From: Solea solea
Taxonomy: Eukaryota > Chordata > Actinopteri > Pleuronectiformes > Soleidae
Assembly (NCBI RefSeq): GCF_958295425.1
Contig: NC_081147.1
Coordinates: 6,035,290-6,099,289, forward strand
DNA length: 64,000 nt
Direction: 5' to 3'
Under the pieces are notes generated by a model that saw only the letters and a program-made list of their open reading frames with translations, had not been told where the DNA came from and searched no databases. This document shows positions 1-13,455 of this stretch, one piece after another. A program made the translations under genes and the position numbers. The stretch's first letter is position 1, and the number at the start of each line of letters is the position of its first letter.

Positions 1-1620
1 TGGAGTGGACAACATGGTCGGATGCAGTTAACAGAGGAAATCAATCATCAGGAAATGATAACCACCATATTTTTTTCATTTTTTTTTTCCAAAGCATTCC
101 CTCCTCCATCATTTTTGTCTATCTTTTTTCTTTTTCCTGTTTTTTAATCAACTAAAGTCTTCATCAGTGGCGTCCACGAGCGTTTCAGAGTATTTTTGTT
201 GTGCACTGTTGAGCTGAACATTTCCAACACGCTTTGAATCCTGATGGACGGTTTCATTTTGGGTCACCTTTTAATGACTCCATCCGCTTCACTCAACAAA
301 CCTCAAACATCAGTGTGAGGAAGGGAAGATCCAGTCGTACAAGTCAGCCATGGTGCTGCTTTAGTTCTTTCATTCTGTTGTGTGTATTTGTCACTTATGG
401 ATCATGACTACGTCATGAAATGCCACCAAAGCTCTCCCTGCAAAGCACAAACACACAGGGGACAAAACAACATTGCAATTATCTCGTGTCACTGTTTTCA
501 TTGAGAGACCATCAAAACAAAAAATACATTTTGTGAGTTTAATTCAAAAATTAAGGTTACAGTGACACATTTTGTAGTTACTTAAATATGATATTATTCA
601 GTCACAATACAATCATGCAGATATTGTTGTTATGAGGCACAAAAACAAAATCTTTCCTTGTCATGTGGCAAAATGACAGGAGCGTGTTGTCAACACAACA
701 CAATGATGAAGACCTTTCTGCTCACAAGGACCCAACATAGGAGGCAGAGCAATAACAGCACACATCTAAAGTTACACGTGACAATTTATTAATAATTAAG
801 GAGAAATAAGTTACGCGAATAAAAGTCATACTGAAACCTCTTTGCAAGTGAAACACTGACATTTGAAATAAGCATAATAAGACAACTGATTAAAAACAAA
901 CAAAAAAAAAACATTATCATTCATTCAATCAATAACCGGATGCAGTCAGAGAATCTAACTCATCATAATCTATCTATCCATAATGGCTGCACTGGAGAGG
1001 CCGGAAGCTTCATTTTCCACATCTGTACATCTGATTAGTGCACAAAAGAGATAATTGCACGTGACATCAAATGCATAGTCAGTGTACCATAAATTGATTA
1101 TCAATAATCAGTTAATAATATATGAGGAAATGGACTTTGGATCATGTTGCCTGAAATTGACACGAGAGAACTGTTTGTATGATGAAGAGGAATAATCTGT
1201 GCCTATTTTCCCTTTTGTGTGTTTTGAATTGCTCATTAGCTAATTTACTGAATGTCCATGTGTTGATCTAAATGACTGGCTCCTGTGGATAAATTAACCA
1301 GGACCCATATTGTGCAGTTGTGATGCTTGTTCATGTTTATCTGGACTACATCATTCCACGCCAAAACTCAATTATGTGTGTTCTCCATACATCATCTCCT
1401 CTCATCTCCATGAACTGACTCTCAGCTGCAGCAGCACCAGTGGAAATCGGTGCCTTCACTCCTCCACAGTTTGAGTGAGAGTGTGGCTGCTCATGTCGGA
1501 GTGAGGGCTCCCCCTAGTGAAGGAAAATGTCACTACACGCTATATGTCGCTGCACCCTGTATTGCAGTGTGGTCTTCTGAGCTGGAGTCCAGACGGATTT
1601 GCATTCCTGTGCATGACACA

Positions 1621-1622
<2 letters not shown>
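1..1622. other. Unique AT-rich sequence, nothing recognised
   Basis: Both strands read; no gene, splice-consistent exon or transposon end recognised. Confidence 0.5.

Positions 1623-1657
<35 letters not shown>
1623..1657. repeat. CA microsatellite
   Basis: (CA)n, about 17 units. Confidence 0.95.
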
Positions 1658-1658
<1 letters not shown>

Positions 1659-1659
1659 C

Positions 1660-2888
1660 CATCCAAGGAGAAACACAACCAACTCAGAGAAGAGATTTTC
1701 CAAATCAATTCCCAAAAAGTCAGTGGTGCAGTCAGACATGCACCATTTGGTGTATTCTCAAAGTCAAGGATATATATAATTTTATGTTGGAGAGGAACAT
1801 ACAGTTCTAGTCTATTCTATTCTATTCTATTCTAAGTGAAAATACATTTTCTCAACAAATACACCACCGCGTGTGAAGCAGATACAGTACATACAATGTT
1901 TTGAATATTACATGATCGGGTATTCTAATTTTATTTATCATGTTAAAGCAGTGAAAACATATCTATTTTAAAGGCACCTTGAGAAGAAATTTAGCACACA
2001 ATTGCCTTTCTAGCGATCTTGCACAGCTTTAAGTAAGAAAGGCTTTACATAATGTAGGGGAAAAAAAGGGACTGAACATCTTAATAAAAAAAAAATGAAG
2101 TCTCTAATTCCAGTGTGTTGCAGCTCTAATACATACAATCCTCAAATTAACTGAGGCGTAGGTTAAATCAGATTAAATGGGTCAATGTGTTATGAACAAA
2201 GGCCTCATATATGGGGAATATACTGTACACCAATCATGAATATTTACACTCAAAGCCCTCACTGCCTTTATATGCACACATTATTTTTTCACGTTTAGTT
2301 GTATCTTTGTGAGAGATCGCAAATGTTGTCTGAACATGAAAAGCCCCCCAAAAAACCTCACAGTTTCAGCACATGGTTTATAATGTTAGTGCATTCAACA
2401 AGTTAATCAGAAAATATACTCAAATAAATATAGTATAAGAGTCGTAAAGGTCTATAGTATGTTATAAACGGTGAGCTCCCTCCTCTCTCCATCAGTCATT
2501 CCCATGCAATTTGTTTTTTCAGGTTGCCAAATACATTTGCATGATTTTTTTAAATTAATAATACATAATACATACAATAAAACAGGATTTTGCAAAACGA
2601 TTTAAGATCAATAAATAAATAGAAAGCATATCTCTGAAATGTCTGTTTTATTTCTTTAAAATAATATTAGGTGTGTAACTTCTGGTTTGGATATGCTCTC
2701 ACACCATTTTAGCTATTGCGGTATTATGGAGTGTTTCTCACTCCATCCATATCCAGCTGTACAGAAATAGACAGAAAAGGAATTGCTTAACACTCTCTTC
2801 TCATGTTGCACATATGGAGTTGTTTGTGTCCCAGACACCGTCATAGTTTGTCACACCATTGGTCGTCATCATCTCCATGGAGAAGTGG

Positions 2889-2945
<57 letters not shown>

Positions 2946-4720
2946 ATCTGACGTTACAAATTACAAGAAAAATCAATACAATTACAACAAATACAACAGT
3001 GTGTTTTAGTTTGGATTTGTTTTCTCTCGGTTAAAATTCAAAATCTCTTTCTCTCCAATTATATCAACAACTTGATCAAATTCATCCATCATCAAAATGA
3101 TAATGGATATGGATCATTGTGAAAAAAGCGGAAAGAAGTATGTATATCAACCATGATGCATATCACTGAAAGACTTGGCTGGATTGGTTGTGGTTACTCA
3201 GAGACGACAGGATTTTTTTTTTTTTACCGCAGCATAAATGGTCAAAAATGAATCAGCACAGCAACAGGAGTTTAAAAAAATGATTTGTCAAAAGATGTGA
3301 CATTGTAAAAACAATTCCAATACCAAAGTGAAGCCTCATCTATTACGGTAAAAAAAAATGCCAAATGTACAGTTAATTAATATTTAATGCCAAATCAGTG
3401 TTGCCCCATAATACATGAAAAAACATCAACAAAACATGGCAACAGATATAGTACACTCATTTACAAAAATGCAACATATACAGTATAGTGTATATATGAA
3501 TACAGTATATAATATATAAACATGTAAAAAAAGACTACATGCTCAGGCTCATTAGGTACCTGGTTTATTATTTCATTATGCAACAACAGTATAATTTGAT
3601 TCAGGTTCTGTTCAGTTGCTGCAAGTTCACAAATGTTTGGTCCCAAAACTCTTCATCATGGCTGGAACTGACAAATTAACTTAGAGCAGAGTGATTTTCG
3701 TCAGCTGGGAATGAAAAATACAAAACACAGAGCGATGAGTCACTGAAACCTTCTATTATCCCCCCACCTCCTCTCAATTTCCATGGAATTAGGGCTTCAT
3801 AGTGTATGTACAGGATATGTATGTAACAACGTCAAGATAACCAGTCAACTTGAAGAAACAAAGCTGTTTCCAAGCAAAACTACTGCGAACCTTGAATTAC
3901 TCCACTCCTCGATTCTCCAAGTCGCACAATGCGCAACTTGTCGGGAAAGTAATTGCACTTAAGAAAAGTGGAGAGAAGCGGGGGAGTCATTCACACTTCA
4001 AGAGGCAGAAAGTTATAAAAAAACAAAAAAACATACAGGACTAGCTGCGTCTACTTCAAATGTATGAAAGTTTGAACGGCTACGAGAGGGCAGCATGCTG
4101 ACACTTTGTGAATCAGCACAGATGTATGTGCTTTCACACACACACGCACACTTGAATGAAAGTTTTTAGAAAAGGTGGAACATGGCTGCATGTAGCTGAC
4201 GGTGTTTGGAGATTGGAGAGCCATATCACAGACTGACAGGACTGTCTGGAAGCTGTCAAGATTTTCCCTGTTACCTTGGCTCATTTAGCCACGCTCCCAA
4301 TCCCATTTCACAGACCGTCTGTGATGCCTTAACAACACTTTAATTTTTAATACAGCCAAACAGGGACGCTGCTTTCCACTGAAGAACAACAGCAACTGTC
4401 AGCGACTCATCTGCTGCTCCAGCCACATGTGCGCTTTTTTGCCTGAGCACACAAACACAGACAAACACACACACACACACACACGGACCAACACCGTTTG
4501 GAAGGTACTGTCACAGTGGCATCACTCAAGCACCGCGAGCTCCGCTCAGCTGGCGAGAGGCAGACGGTGTGGAGCCAGCACCTCAGCAACAACGAGGGAG
4601 GGACGGGGGAGAGACAGACAGAAAGGAGCAGACAGATGGAGGGAGAGAGATGAGGAAGGACGGTGGAGGGAGCGATACAGATGCAGATGGATGACAGCGG
4701 AATCAGAGCAGCTGAGCTCA
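1660..4720. other. Intergenic or intronic sequence with short repeats
   Basis: Apart from a TTCTA pentamer run (1812-1834), the CTAT array and short CA runs, nothing recognised. If the candidate exon at 4722 is real, this would be its intron. Confidence 0.4.
2889..2946. repeat. CTAT/GATA microsatellite
   Basis: About 14 uninterrupted tetranucleotide units. Confidence 0.95.
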
Positions 4721-4721
4721 C

Positions 4722-4798
4722 CTTACGTCAAACTCTTTAAACTTCATCATCTCCAGGAAGTTGAAACTGCGGGAAAGTGGAGAGTGGAGCTCAGACAT
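4722..4798 (-). CDS. Possible first coding exon of an unidentified gene
   Basis: On the minus strand an ATG at 4798 opens 25 codons (starts MSELHSPLSRSFNFLEMM) and runs to a good donor, AAG|GTGAGC, at 4722/4721. An overlapping donor GTAAGG lies 5 bp earlier. Upstream (4800-4920) is AT-rich with a TATA-like AGATAAAAAG near 4840. Downstream, 4500-4720 is pyrimidine-rich on this strand, as intron starts often are. I do not recognise the peptide and found no second exon at lower coordinates, so further exons would lie in 1-4400 or outside the window. This is a candidate only; a chance ATG-to-donor frame of 77 nt is quite possible. Confidence 0.3.
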
Positions 4799-4929
4799 GT
4801 TCGAAGAGAACGTTTCACACTTTTAGACCATGTTCTTTTTATCTATTATTTCTCCCTCAGGATACATTACACCTGGATTCAAGAAGTGTTCTTGTTATGG
4901 AGACTTTGCTGCCTTTGATTTTTTTAACC

Positions 4930-6450
4930 TGGACGTGTTAGTCATTGATTTCATGTTCCATGTCAAGTTATTTGTGTTGCTCTGAGACTGCATGAACAGA
5001 GACAAGAACAATGCATTGAATAATAATTCTAGTCTATCATTTTTGTTGTTGTGTGGCAATCATTTATATCACTAATTAGAAAAAAACAGCCATACTACTG
5101 ATTTGGAACAGGATGAAAATGCCAGTAGGTATGTGACAAGGACAACTGTAAGATCATGAAGAGCTGACCTTGACCATGAACTGAAGGTCAATTTAAAATA
5201 GTATGAAATTCATGAATAAATAAAAAATTATAGTTTAAATGAAGTTTTTAGTTAAAGGAAAAAGCATCAGAGGAATTACATAGGCGTCTGAACTTGTGCA
5301 ATGGGACAAATCCATAATCTTGTCTAGTCTGATGGTGGAGTGTCTGATCCTGCATACAAATACCAAATTCCGTTCAAATCCAATGAGTTTTGACAGAGAT
5401 ATAATTTTTTACACATTAAAACCCAAAACATAACCGCCTTTGTGAAGGTAATGACAGAATAATTACTTTTTTTAAACAGGGGCATCAATTTTTAGTTGCA
5501 TATCCTCTGATTCCTATCACTAATTAGAACATCCTACTTATTAAACAGAATTCCATGCCTAATATTAGTTTGGAAGAGGACTGAAATGACAAATGAAAAA
5601 TCAGCTTAGTTTTTCAGTAAAATTTATAATTTGTGAGAATGTTTCTGTGTCAGTTTTCTATGCTTTTTGCTGGTTTTGTGATTTAAGGATGATCACATAG
5701 AAAGTTGTGACCACTCATGGAGGCAGCCAAACGAGAACAGCAGTTCACATTGTTGCAAGTGTGTATTGTGTTTGCACGTTCTGTATTTTTGTGTATAATT
5801 TGTGTAATCACTTTACGTCTTTGAAACATTTTAGGTGACTGCAGATGGGATTATCCTGACGCTAAATGTGGTTGTATGCATCAAATGATAACATTTATTT
5901 ATTCTACATCTACGTCAGAGCCAATCCAGACATCATATTTTACAAAGCCTCAAACAAATAACATCCCATCCCAAAAGTTTTTTGGCCAAACAAATCCCTA
6001 CATTTGTATTGAATTAATAAATAAATTAATGATTTATCTATTGTTTTGTATTAAAAGGAAAAGCATCAGAAAAATGTAAATAACCTAACAAAAGCACAAA
6101 CAAATGTGTTATTTATCAGTAACATACATAAATAAATAGCTGAACAACTTCCATTGTTCTAAGACTCAATGGAATAGGAAAGAAATGTTAACGTATACTA
6201 ATGTAATGTGCATGTACATATACATGAGCTCACACTTAGTTTCAAGGGAAATAGGAATTGGTTCTTACATAATCCAGCATGGGTGCAGGTCTCTTAGTTT
6301 AAAAAAAAAAGAAAAGGTGTCAGTGGGAGGTAATAATTAATCTATGCTCTCAGTTTTAAATGACAGGGCTAATATGCACATCACCACAGAGATGAAATTA
6401 GCTGACTGGATGTGCAGGCATCCAAGCAGTAACAACACTACCTCCAATTA
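4930..6450. other. AT-rich sequence, nothing recognised
   Basis: Only short chance frames; no transposon ends seen. Confidence 0.4.
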
Positions 6451-6451
6451 C

Positions 6452-6625
6452 TCGCTAACTCATTTTCTACCCCTTTATCCTCCTCATGAGGGTCATGGCT
6501 GCATGGGGACACGTGGGGTACACTCTGGACAAGTCATCAGTCCATCTCAGGGCATACATACGGAGACGAACAACCGTTTACCCTCACATTCACATGTACG
6601 TATGGCCAATTTAGGCCCTATTTAA
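6452..6625 (-). repeat. SINE-like dispersed repeat, tail part
   Basis: Inverted copy of the family at 9993-10305: GGGGTACACTCTGGACAAGT, CAGTCCATCTCAGGGC and CCTCACATTCACATGTACG are the reverse of the CCTGTCCAGGGTGTACCCC part. Confidence 0.6.
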
Positions 6626-7519
6626 GGCCGATGTCTTCATGTTTTTAGATGAATCATCTCTCAACCATTGGACCATTGGACGTGTGCTGCTGAAAAATCC
6701 CCATTATAAAAGGTACTTAGCCCTTATACTTCAGCCCTACCCCTCAACCTCTACAAGTATTGAAACACAGTACATGTGAACATGCAAAACAGGGGGGTAT
6801 AGGGCTAAGGAGTCGAATGCGATTTAGCCTTTGTGTACTTTATTCCCAGAATTCAATAGTGAACATGCTGTATATGTAGTGACCATACCCAACAGAAATG
6901 ATCATGACCATTACCAAAATAAAGCCCCACTGGAAATATTATTTATCCTTTAATTGAAATGGAGTGGAAATAATAATACTAATACTAATACCAACAATAA
7001 TAATAATAATAATAAAAAAATAAATATGAAAATATATGTGATTTACACAGAAGCAGCTCACTGCTGTGCATTCAAGCCTTTGTTACAGTGTGCGATGGCA
7101 GTGACGTGTGCACAGTATGGTGGTGCATTCAGACTATTTGAAACTCAGTTTGAAACTTAAATTAAGTGACAAGCATACAGCCATAATCCTGAATAAGAGT
7201 TATGGTGTGAGTGAGTCACGGCTCCATTGGATCGGAACGTAAATAGAATGACCTGCTGAAAGGTTCCATCTGTGAGGCCAGAGGAATTTGTTCTCATTCA
7301 CTGGCTGAGATTTAAGACGGCTGCATCATTATTTAGAGCAGGAAAATGAGACTAAAGAGAAATGGGGAAAAGATGGCTGGGAGGGCTGTGTGTGTATGTG
7401 TGCGGTTGAGAGAAAAGTGTGAAAAGAGTAAACGCTTTGAAGTAAAGAGAGGAAAGAAGTGAAACTGATGAAGACCTTAACTCAAAGACTAGTCAAGATA
7501 TGCTTAATCTACTTGAATG

Positions 7520-7756
7520 GCAGCCACACAGTGGAGTAGTAGCTATCTTTGCTGCCTTGCAGCAAATATACCTGGGTTAGAAACCTGTGTGGAGTTTGCA
7601 TGTTATACCTGTGTGTGCATGGGTTTTCTATGGGTATTCTGGTTTCTGGTGAACTGTACAGGGTGTACCATGCCTTTCACCCTATGTCACCTGTGTCTCC
7701 AGCAGCTCCACAAAGAGGATAATGTGGTAGACAATGAATGAATGAATGAATGAATT
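7520..7756 (+). repeat. SINE-like dispersed repeat with GAAT tail
   Basis: A tRNA-like head remnant, GTGTGGAGTTTGCATGTT, GTACAGGGTGTACCATGCC, then a (GAAT)n tail at 7736-7756. A middle section is deleted relative to the copy at 10 kb. Confidence 0.6.
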
Positions 7757-8029
7757 TAATTAATGTAATTTGTAATGGTGTAACAACAGACCTGACAAAT
7801 GAATTGTCTCAATCACTAGTTTCAGGTCTTCTTCAATAGAACATGATAATCATTTTGTAAATTATGCATGGCACCAGTGTGATTGACAGCTGGTGTTGAC
7901 AAATAGGACCCTGATTGCAGGGGATGACTAAGAATGTCCGGTTGCAACATGGTGTCGGCCAAATCACGATTCTGAATGCTTAAAAACAGGAGGTCTGAAT
8001 CACAACCGGTTACCACTTGGATGTACACT

Positions 8030-8165
8030 GTGGATCAGGAGGACGGAAGGCGGTTTTGATCCCTGGCTCTTCTTATAGGCTGTCCTTGAGCAAGGCACTC
8101 AATCAAGCAGTGTATGAATGGGTGAATGGGAAATCTGGATTATATAATCATTCAAGTGTTCATCC
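8030..8165 (+). repeat. Dispersed repeat (GAATGGGTGAATGG type)
   Basis: CCTTGAGCAAGGCACTCAAT and GTGTATGAATGGGTGAATGG match a common fish repeat, also present at 38.3 kb. Confidence 0.5.
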
Positions 8166-8945
8166 TGTGTACAAAAGAATGCTATGAATACAACTTTGGT
8201 GTCATTAAATTTAGAATCTTCAAAATCAAATCTGATTTTAATTTACCCATTTCAAAGCTACCTGTAGATTTACACATGTATTGATGCACTGCTCCTCTGT
8301 GGCCAAAAGCCACATTGATTTCAACACATTGGCATATGTTTGTGGCGTCTCTTGTCTTTTTTGTGAACTCCTGAGCCGTGCTTTTACTACCACCGTCAGA
8401 TCAAAAATGTTTGCCTTCAAAAGACTGCGATGCGTTTTTGTGGACAAGAATGTAGAGCTCAGTGGCACAGAGGAATAACTGAGATCAGGCTGTAGTAAAT
8501 AATAAATGTAATTCTCGTCTCTCACAGACGGTAATCTGTTTTCTCTCATGTTATCTTATTCTTTTTGAAGTTGTTACTGGTCTTTTTTTGCACAAACGAC
8601 ACTCGATTGTGTTCCGTAACGTTCAACAAGCTGCTGTTAATTTGTGAGAGTATGTAGAATGTGTAGGCTCTGTTGTATTTCCTGAGCCCTCGCTCTTCAG
8701 ATGTACAAGCCTTTTTTCTTCCTCCGTGTTCCATTTGTCCTCTGACACAATTGTAAGTGGCGGCTTGCTCTAGTTCTTGCAGGGCAAGAGGGGAGGGTGC
8801 AAATTGCCTCCTTTAATTGAGTTACCTTGCATATCTATTCCCTATTCCCACTCGATCTGACTCTCTCACTGTGTCACATTCATATCTGACTTGTCAACAG
8901 ATGACAATGGAGCTGAAGCCGACTATGATTCTCATTTTCCCTATA

Positions 8946-9050
8946 AGATTCAAGATTCAAAGTGTTTATTGTCATATGCACAGTAAAGAAACACGTTTCC
9001 CTGTACAATGAAATTCTTACTTTCTTACTGTCCACTCAAAAACACCAGCA
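8946..9050. repeat. Dispersed repeat (LINE-type end)
   Basis: AGATTCAAGATTCAAAGTG, TTTATTGTCATATGCACAGT and GTACAATGAAATTCTTACTT form a frequent fish repeat. Confidence 0.55.
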
Positions 9051-9992
9051 TAAAGTAGAAAGGAAAAAATATACATAAGGAAAATATAAATATAAATATA
9101 ACCAAAAAAAACCTAAATATATATATGCATGAAATAAGTGTAAACGTATGCATATATACAAGAAGAAGAACTGTACATAAAGTGAACATCAACTATAAAT
9201 CAATCTCTTGAACAAACCAATGTTTCCATACATGTAGCCACTGCTCATTCAGTATCAAACCCACAACAGTACATAAGTCTGAAATTAAATTGTTCTAATT
9301 TATTAAGCGAGTAGTCTAAAGGTGTTTGTTTCAAGATTATGAACATGGCCCTGCAATTAAATGCTTTCAAGCGTGTGATGTTAATCATTACATTAGTGAG
9401 GGGAGCTAATGTATAAATGAATGTTTAATAGGATTTTTTGTGAAAAAATCTGCCATGATCTGAACAAGCACCTGTATTGCTGAGGTCTTATTTTTACCCA
9501 ATGAAAGCATGTGCCCTTTCACTGACCACCCCTGCACCAAATTCAGTGCCTGAACAAAAGATTAAATCTCCAATATGAATTCATAAAAATGTACCTTCAG
9601 AAACCAGTGTGTCAGTGGAGAGAAAATATTTAAGGTACTATTTACGATACCTGGGTTGCTCTTTAAGGCCACATTCAGACAACTGTAACTTGCATTCAAA
9701 GCCTTTTCCGAGTGAAAAGGCTTTGTCACATAATGTCAGTCTTTAAAAGCCTTTTTCTGTTCAATTGAACTTCCTGGATCAGATTGTGTGTATATGTATC
9801 TCTGTGTGTCTATGTGTAATATTTTCTTGTTCTTAAATTTAAATATGTAGTGTATAACTATGCACTGTAAATACATATAACCGAATACATTCAAACCATT
9901 GTCAAATTAATTTACACAATTCTGATTAAAGCTTCTGATAATTAATTCTGATTATCAGCTCTACAAGACTCTCAGTATGGTTTCTCATGTTG

Positions 9993-10305
9993 GGCCACAC
10001 GGTTAGTGTAGTGGTAGTACTCTTACCTTTGCAGCAAAAAGACCCAGTCAGAGCAAGGGCCTTTCTGCATGGAGTTTGCCTGTTCTCCTCTTGTGGACAT
10101 GGGTTTCCGGTTTCCTCCCACAGTCCATGCAGATTTAAAGATTAGGCAAATTGGACACTCTAAATTGGCCATATGTGTGAGTGTGAGGTGGTTGTTTGTC
10201 TATATGTGGCCCTGTGATGGACTGGCAACCTGTCCAGGGTGTACCCCAACTTTCACCCTATGTCACCTCCTCATGTTGAGGATAAATCTTTAGAAGATGG
10301 ATAGA
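9993..10305 (+). repeat. SINE-like dispersed repeat, most complete copy
   Basis: A tRNA-like head (CACACGGTTAGTGTAGTGGT), then GGGCCTTTCTGCATGGAGTT, CCGGTTTCCTCCCACAGTCC, TCTAAATTGGCC and AACCTGTCCAGGGTGTACCC. Four other copies occur in this window. Confidence 0.7.
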
Positions 10306-10904
10306 AGAGCTCATGTTGCCCAGCAACAATCCCATGCCGCACACAGGAAGTGATTCAAACAGACTTGGGCTGCAAAAAGGTTTGAATAAGACTGAAAACA
10401 TAAATGAGCACACATGAAAAGTGAACTCTACTGCTAAAGAAAACCTGTGCATTCAGCAGTGTAATCGGCTGAATGCACATCCCTGCTCTGCTGCTATATA
10501 CTGTACACACAAAGCATGTTTTCAGTTGAAGGGTGCAGCAAATAATTATTACATTGTTTCTGTTCAGAGGTAGAGGCAGAACAATAATTTCAATAACAAA
10601 AATCTCCAAAGCTTACAGACTGTGGCTTTAATGTATCGCATGATATTAATTACAATGTTATGTTATTATCAATGGTCTATAGGTATATATATGTGTTAAC
10701 TGTGACATGTTTAGGTACATAAAAGACACATTTGAAATCTTTAGCCACAATAAAGCTGTTCTTTACTGGACTGTAGGCCATCCCTTTCTCAAAACTGTGG
10801 CAAAATGGTCAACTTGTAATACAGCACTTAATTTATAGCAATTATAGTTTCATTTAACATTTTCATAGTGAACAGGATTCCCAAACATACGTGCAATAGC
10901 AAAA

Positions 10905-11062
10905 TCCTGAGGTTTCTGCCATTTGTCCCCTGTACAAGGGTTTTAGTGGAGTTTTTCCTCACTTGATGTGAGAGTCTTAAGGATAGAGGGTGTCACCTGC
11001 TGTACGGACTGTAAAGCCCTTGAGGCAAGCGTGCATGGAACTCTAGACTGATGTGGACCCTG
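10905..11062 (+). repeat. LINE fragment, (CAATT)-tail family
   Basis: CTGAGGTTTCTGCC, GTTTTTCCTCACTTG and TAAAGCCCTTGAGGCAAGCG match the region just before the tail of the family seen inverted at 15.1 kb. Confidence 0.5.
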
Positions 11063-11384
11063 ATTTTAGTGCCAATGGAACCACGGCCATGTATGCACAA
11101 GCCGAAAAGCAAAAGGGCTCTCTGCAAACACTGAATGCAAACAGTATGACCCAGGCCCTAAGCAGTGGTTCAGTGCTCCGATCAAAGTGGGCGGTTGCAG
11201 AGCTGGTAGAGAGTGGGGCCAATCAATAGGCACTCATTACTAAGAGCATTGTGGAGACACAGATGATCAGCTAAAAGTCTCCAACACCCCCCAACCATGT
11301 ATCTTACTCCTTGGTGCCTGCTGATGAATGGAGCAGCCGCATGACAGTCGGCGGCTCCTCTCCCTCCTGGCCTCCCTGTCTTAA

Positions 11385-11575
11385 CCTAATCATCCTTCTT
11401 TCAATCCTAACCTAATTACCAACACATTGAACATTTATCTTAATTACCCACACTCCCGTTAACCCATTCTCACTTAATTAATGTAATCAATAATTAATTT
11501 AAATATCACTTTTTAAATTAATTATTGTTGCATTGCTGCTAATTAGCGATGCTAATGAGTCTGCTCCCCCGTATG
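11385..11575. promoter_or_regulatory. Candidate conserved noncoding element rich in homeodomain sites
   Basis: TAATTA/TTAATTA cores occur repeatedly (CCTAATTACC, CTTAATTACC, ACTTAATTAATG, AATAATTAATTT, AAATTAATTATTG, GCTAATTAGC), interspersed with non-repetitive GC-containing words. This looks like a developmental enhancer rather than low-complexity AT. There is no direct evidence of function. Confidence 0.3.
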
Positions 11576-12400
11576 TCACAGATCAAATACATAAGTATCT
11601 CAGCTATTATTTGCAGATACAAGCCCTTGGTACCGGCTCCCACCAAGTCACACTGAGCCTCAATGTGTGCCTCTTGTTTCTTTGTTTATTTGTTTGGATG
11701 GAGATGTCCAAACATCCTGTTACGAGGCTGCACATGAGCAAGGAGCTTGAACCACCCCTTTTTTTTTAGCCTACATTGTCCCACTCCTTTAAGATTTATA
11801 GGTCGCCACCATTCCTCTAGACATTCTTCATCACTCTTCTCCTTTTTTTTCTATTTCACTCCCTTTTTCATTATTGCAGTCTTTGTGTGTCTGTGTATAA
11901 GGTTCCCATGTGTCTCTGGCTGTCTTGACATTTAGGATTCTACACAGAAAGCTGTTATTATGCCATGTCCCGCGTACAACTCTACAAACAAGGAGAGTTT
12001 GATGAAGAGAGAGTAAAATAGTTGTCTGAAGACAGTGTCTGCTTTGCATGGCAAGCAGATGGAGCCTATACACACATACAAGTCACTGACGGCTTGTTTT
12101 TGTCTACAGCATTGTCTGTGTCGGAGCCATATTAGACATTCACAGTTGATAGTCAAATCATGGCTGAAAAGAAGCAATCAGGAAGTGAATGTGGGTAACT
12201 GCATCAGCATTCCCAAAGTTCTGCCCTGACATTCAATATGTTTAGACTCTATTTTAAAGTCACATTCAGACCTACTAATAACTCTTAAATTCCAGTTGCT
12301 ACTGATTTAATGACTTGGAGATCTGGTAATAAGCAACTTCAGGATTAGAAGCCATTTAATCCTACATTTTTGGATGTAGATTAAATTAATTAAGAAAAAC

Positions 12401-12475
12401 ATTAAATTAAATTAAATTAAATTAAATTAAATTAAATTAAATTAAATTAAATTAAATTAAATTAAATTAAATTAA
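12401..12475. repeat. ATTAA minisatellite, 15 perfect units
   Basis: (ATTAA)15 without interruption, following a longer AT-rich run. Confidence 0.95.
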
Positions 12476-12679
12476 AAATAGATGCAACCTCAATAAGATT
12501 AAACACTTTACATACCTATTCAGGATCCTGTGTTATAATTGTAATTGTGTACTAATCCCTGCCATGTTCCAGGGTCTCTACCAGTTTCTACCAGCAACCC
12601 TCACACCCTGTGTTGAGGAAAGTGTGAAGTCGAAGAGTGTTGGCACTGAGTTCAGATGACTTTCGACAGATTAGAAAAG

Positions 12680-12960
12680 GGAACAGTACGAATGCCTGTC
12701 AGATCCCCACAGGGGAGGTGCTGCTAAAAAACAAGTCTGATCACAGCAGCCTCCTTCCCTGAGCTGAATATTTCTATTTAAAAGGCCATTACTTCTCATC
12801 ATGTCACACACACGCACAAGGAGACCCAATATAGAAAAGAGGGCATTATCGTGTTGAAGCAGCTCAGTAGAGCCCAGCTCCCAGCAGATGATAAGACTTG
12901 TTATCAAAATTCCAGAACCCAATAATCAGCCACCATTTCTTACTTCAAGTGGATGACTTA
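12680..12960. promoter_or_regulatory. Candidate conserved noncoding element
   Basis: Unique, non-repetitive, mixed-composition sequence (AGATGATAAGACTTGTTATC, CCCAATAATCAGCCACC) without coding frame or transposon similarity. Confidence 0.2.
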
Positions 12961-13369
12961 TTACTTATCACACAGTAATGATGGTACATGCTCTGACATC
13001 CTGACAAGATATTATTACTGTATACAAAGCTACAAATAATAGTACAGTAGCAGGGTTTGGGGTTACATGTACTGTATATACATGGGTTATGGTTGACTCA
13101 CCGAGGTGGTGAGTCATGATGCTTCAATTGCTTTGACTGAGCTTTGGAATCTCTGGATCATAGTGATGGACCTTTGTTTGGTTCTGCATGATTAGTATGT
13201 CAAATAAGTCCTCCTGGTTTTCTTGGCACATGGTCAAAAGAGATTGGGAGCATATGACTAGTTAGTCATTGATGATTTTTTTCCACTCCACACTGATTTT
13301 GACATTTTGGGCTAGTTGGTCCAAAATGGTGGCCTCTGCTTTATCAATGGCAGACTGCGGTTGTGTAAA

Positions 13370-13455
13370 TTGTCTATATGTATGTAGCACTCTTCTAGTC
13401 TAAATGACCACTCAAACCTGCTTGCATGGCAGTATTTGCCATTTACCCAATTAAC
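13370..13455 (-). repeat. Dispersed repeat (GAATGGGTGAATGG type), end part
   Basis: Read inverted: GTTTGAGTGGTCATTTAGAC, AGAAGAGTGCTACATACAT. This matches the end seen at 38345-38390. Confidence 0.5.

Noticed and set aside
1450..1810. Overlapping frames of about 100 codons
   Set aside because: They are produced by the CA repeat, which is open in all frames.
4427..4918. 163-codon plus-strand frame
   Set aside because: It runs through a CA microsatellite and purine-rich sequence; the peptide is low-complexity Thr-His, Arg and Glu.
6690..6840. Possible MITE with AGCCCTA-type inverted ends
   Set aside because: The two arms (CTTAGCCCTTATAC and GTATAGGGCTAAG) pair over only about 13 bases and no target duplication is clear.
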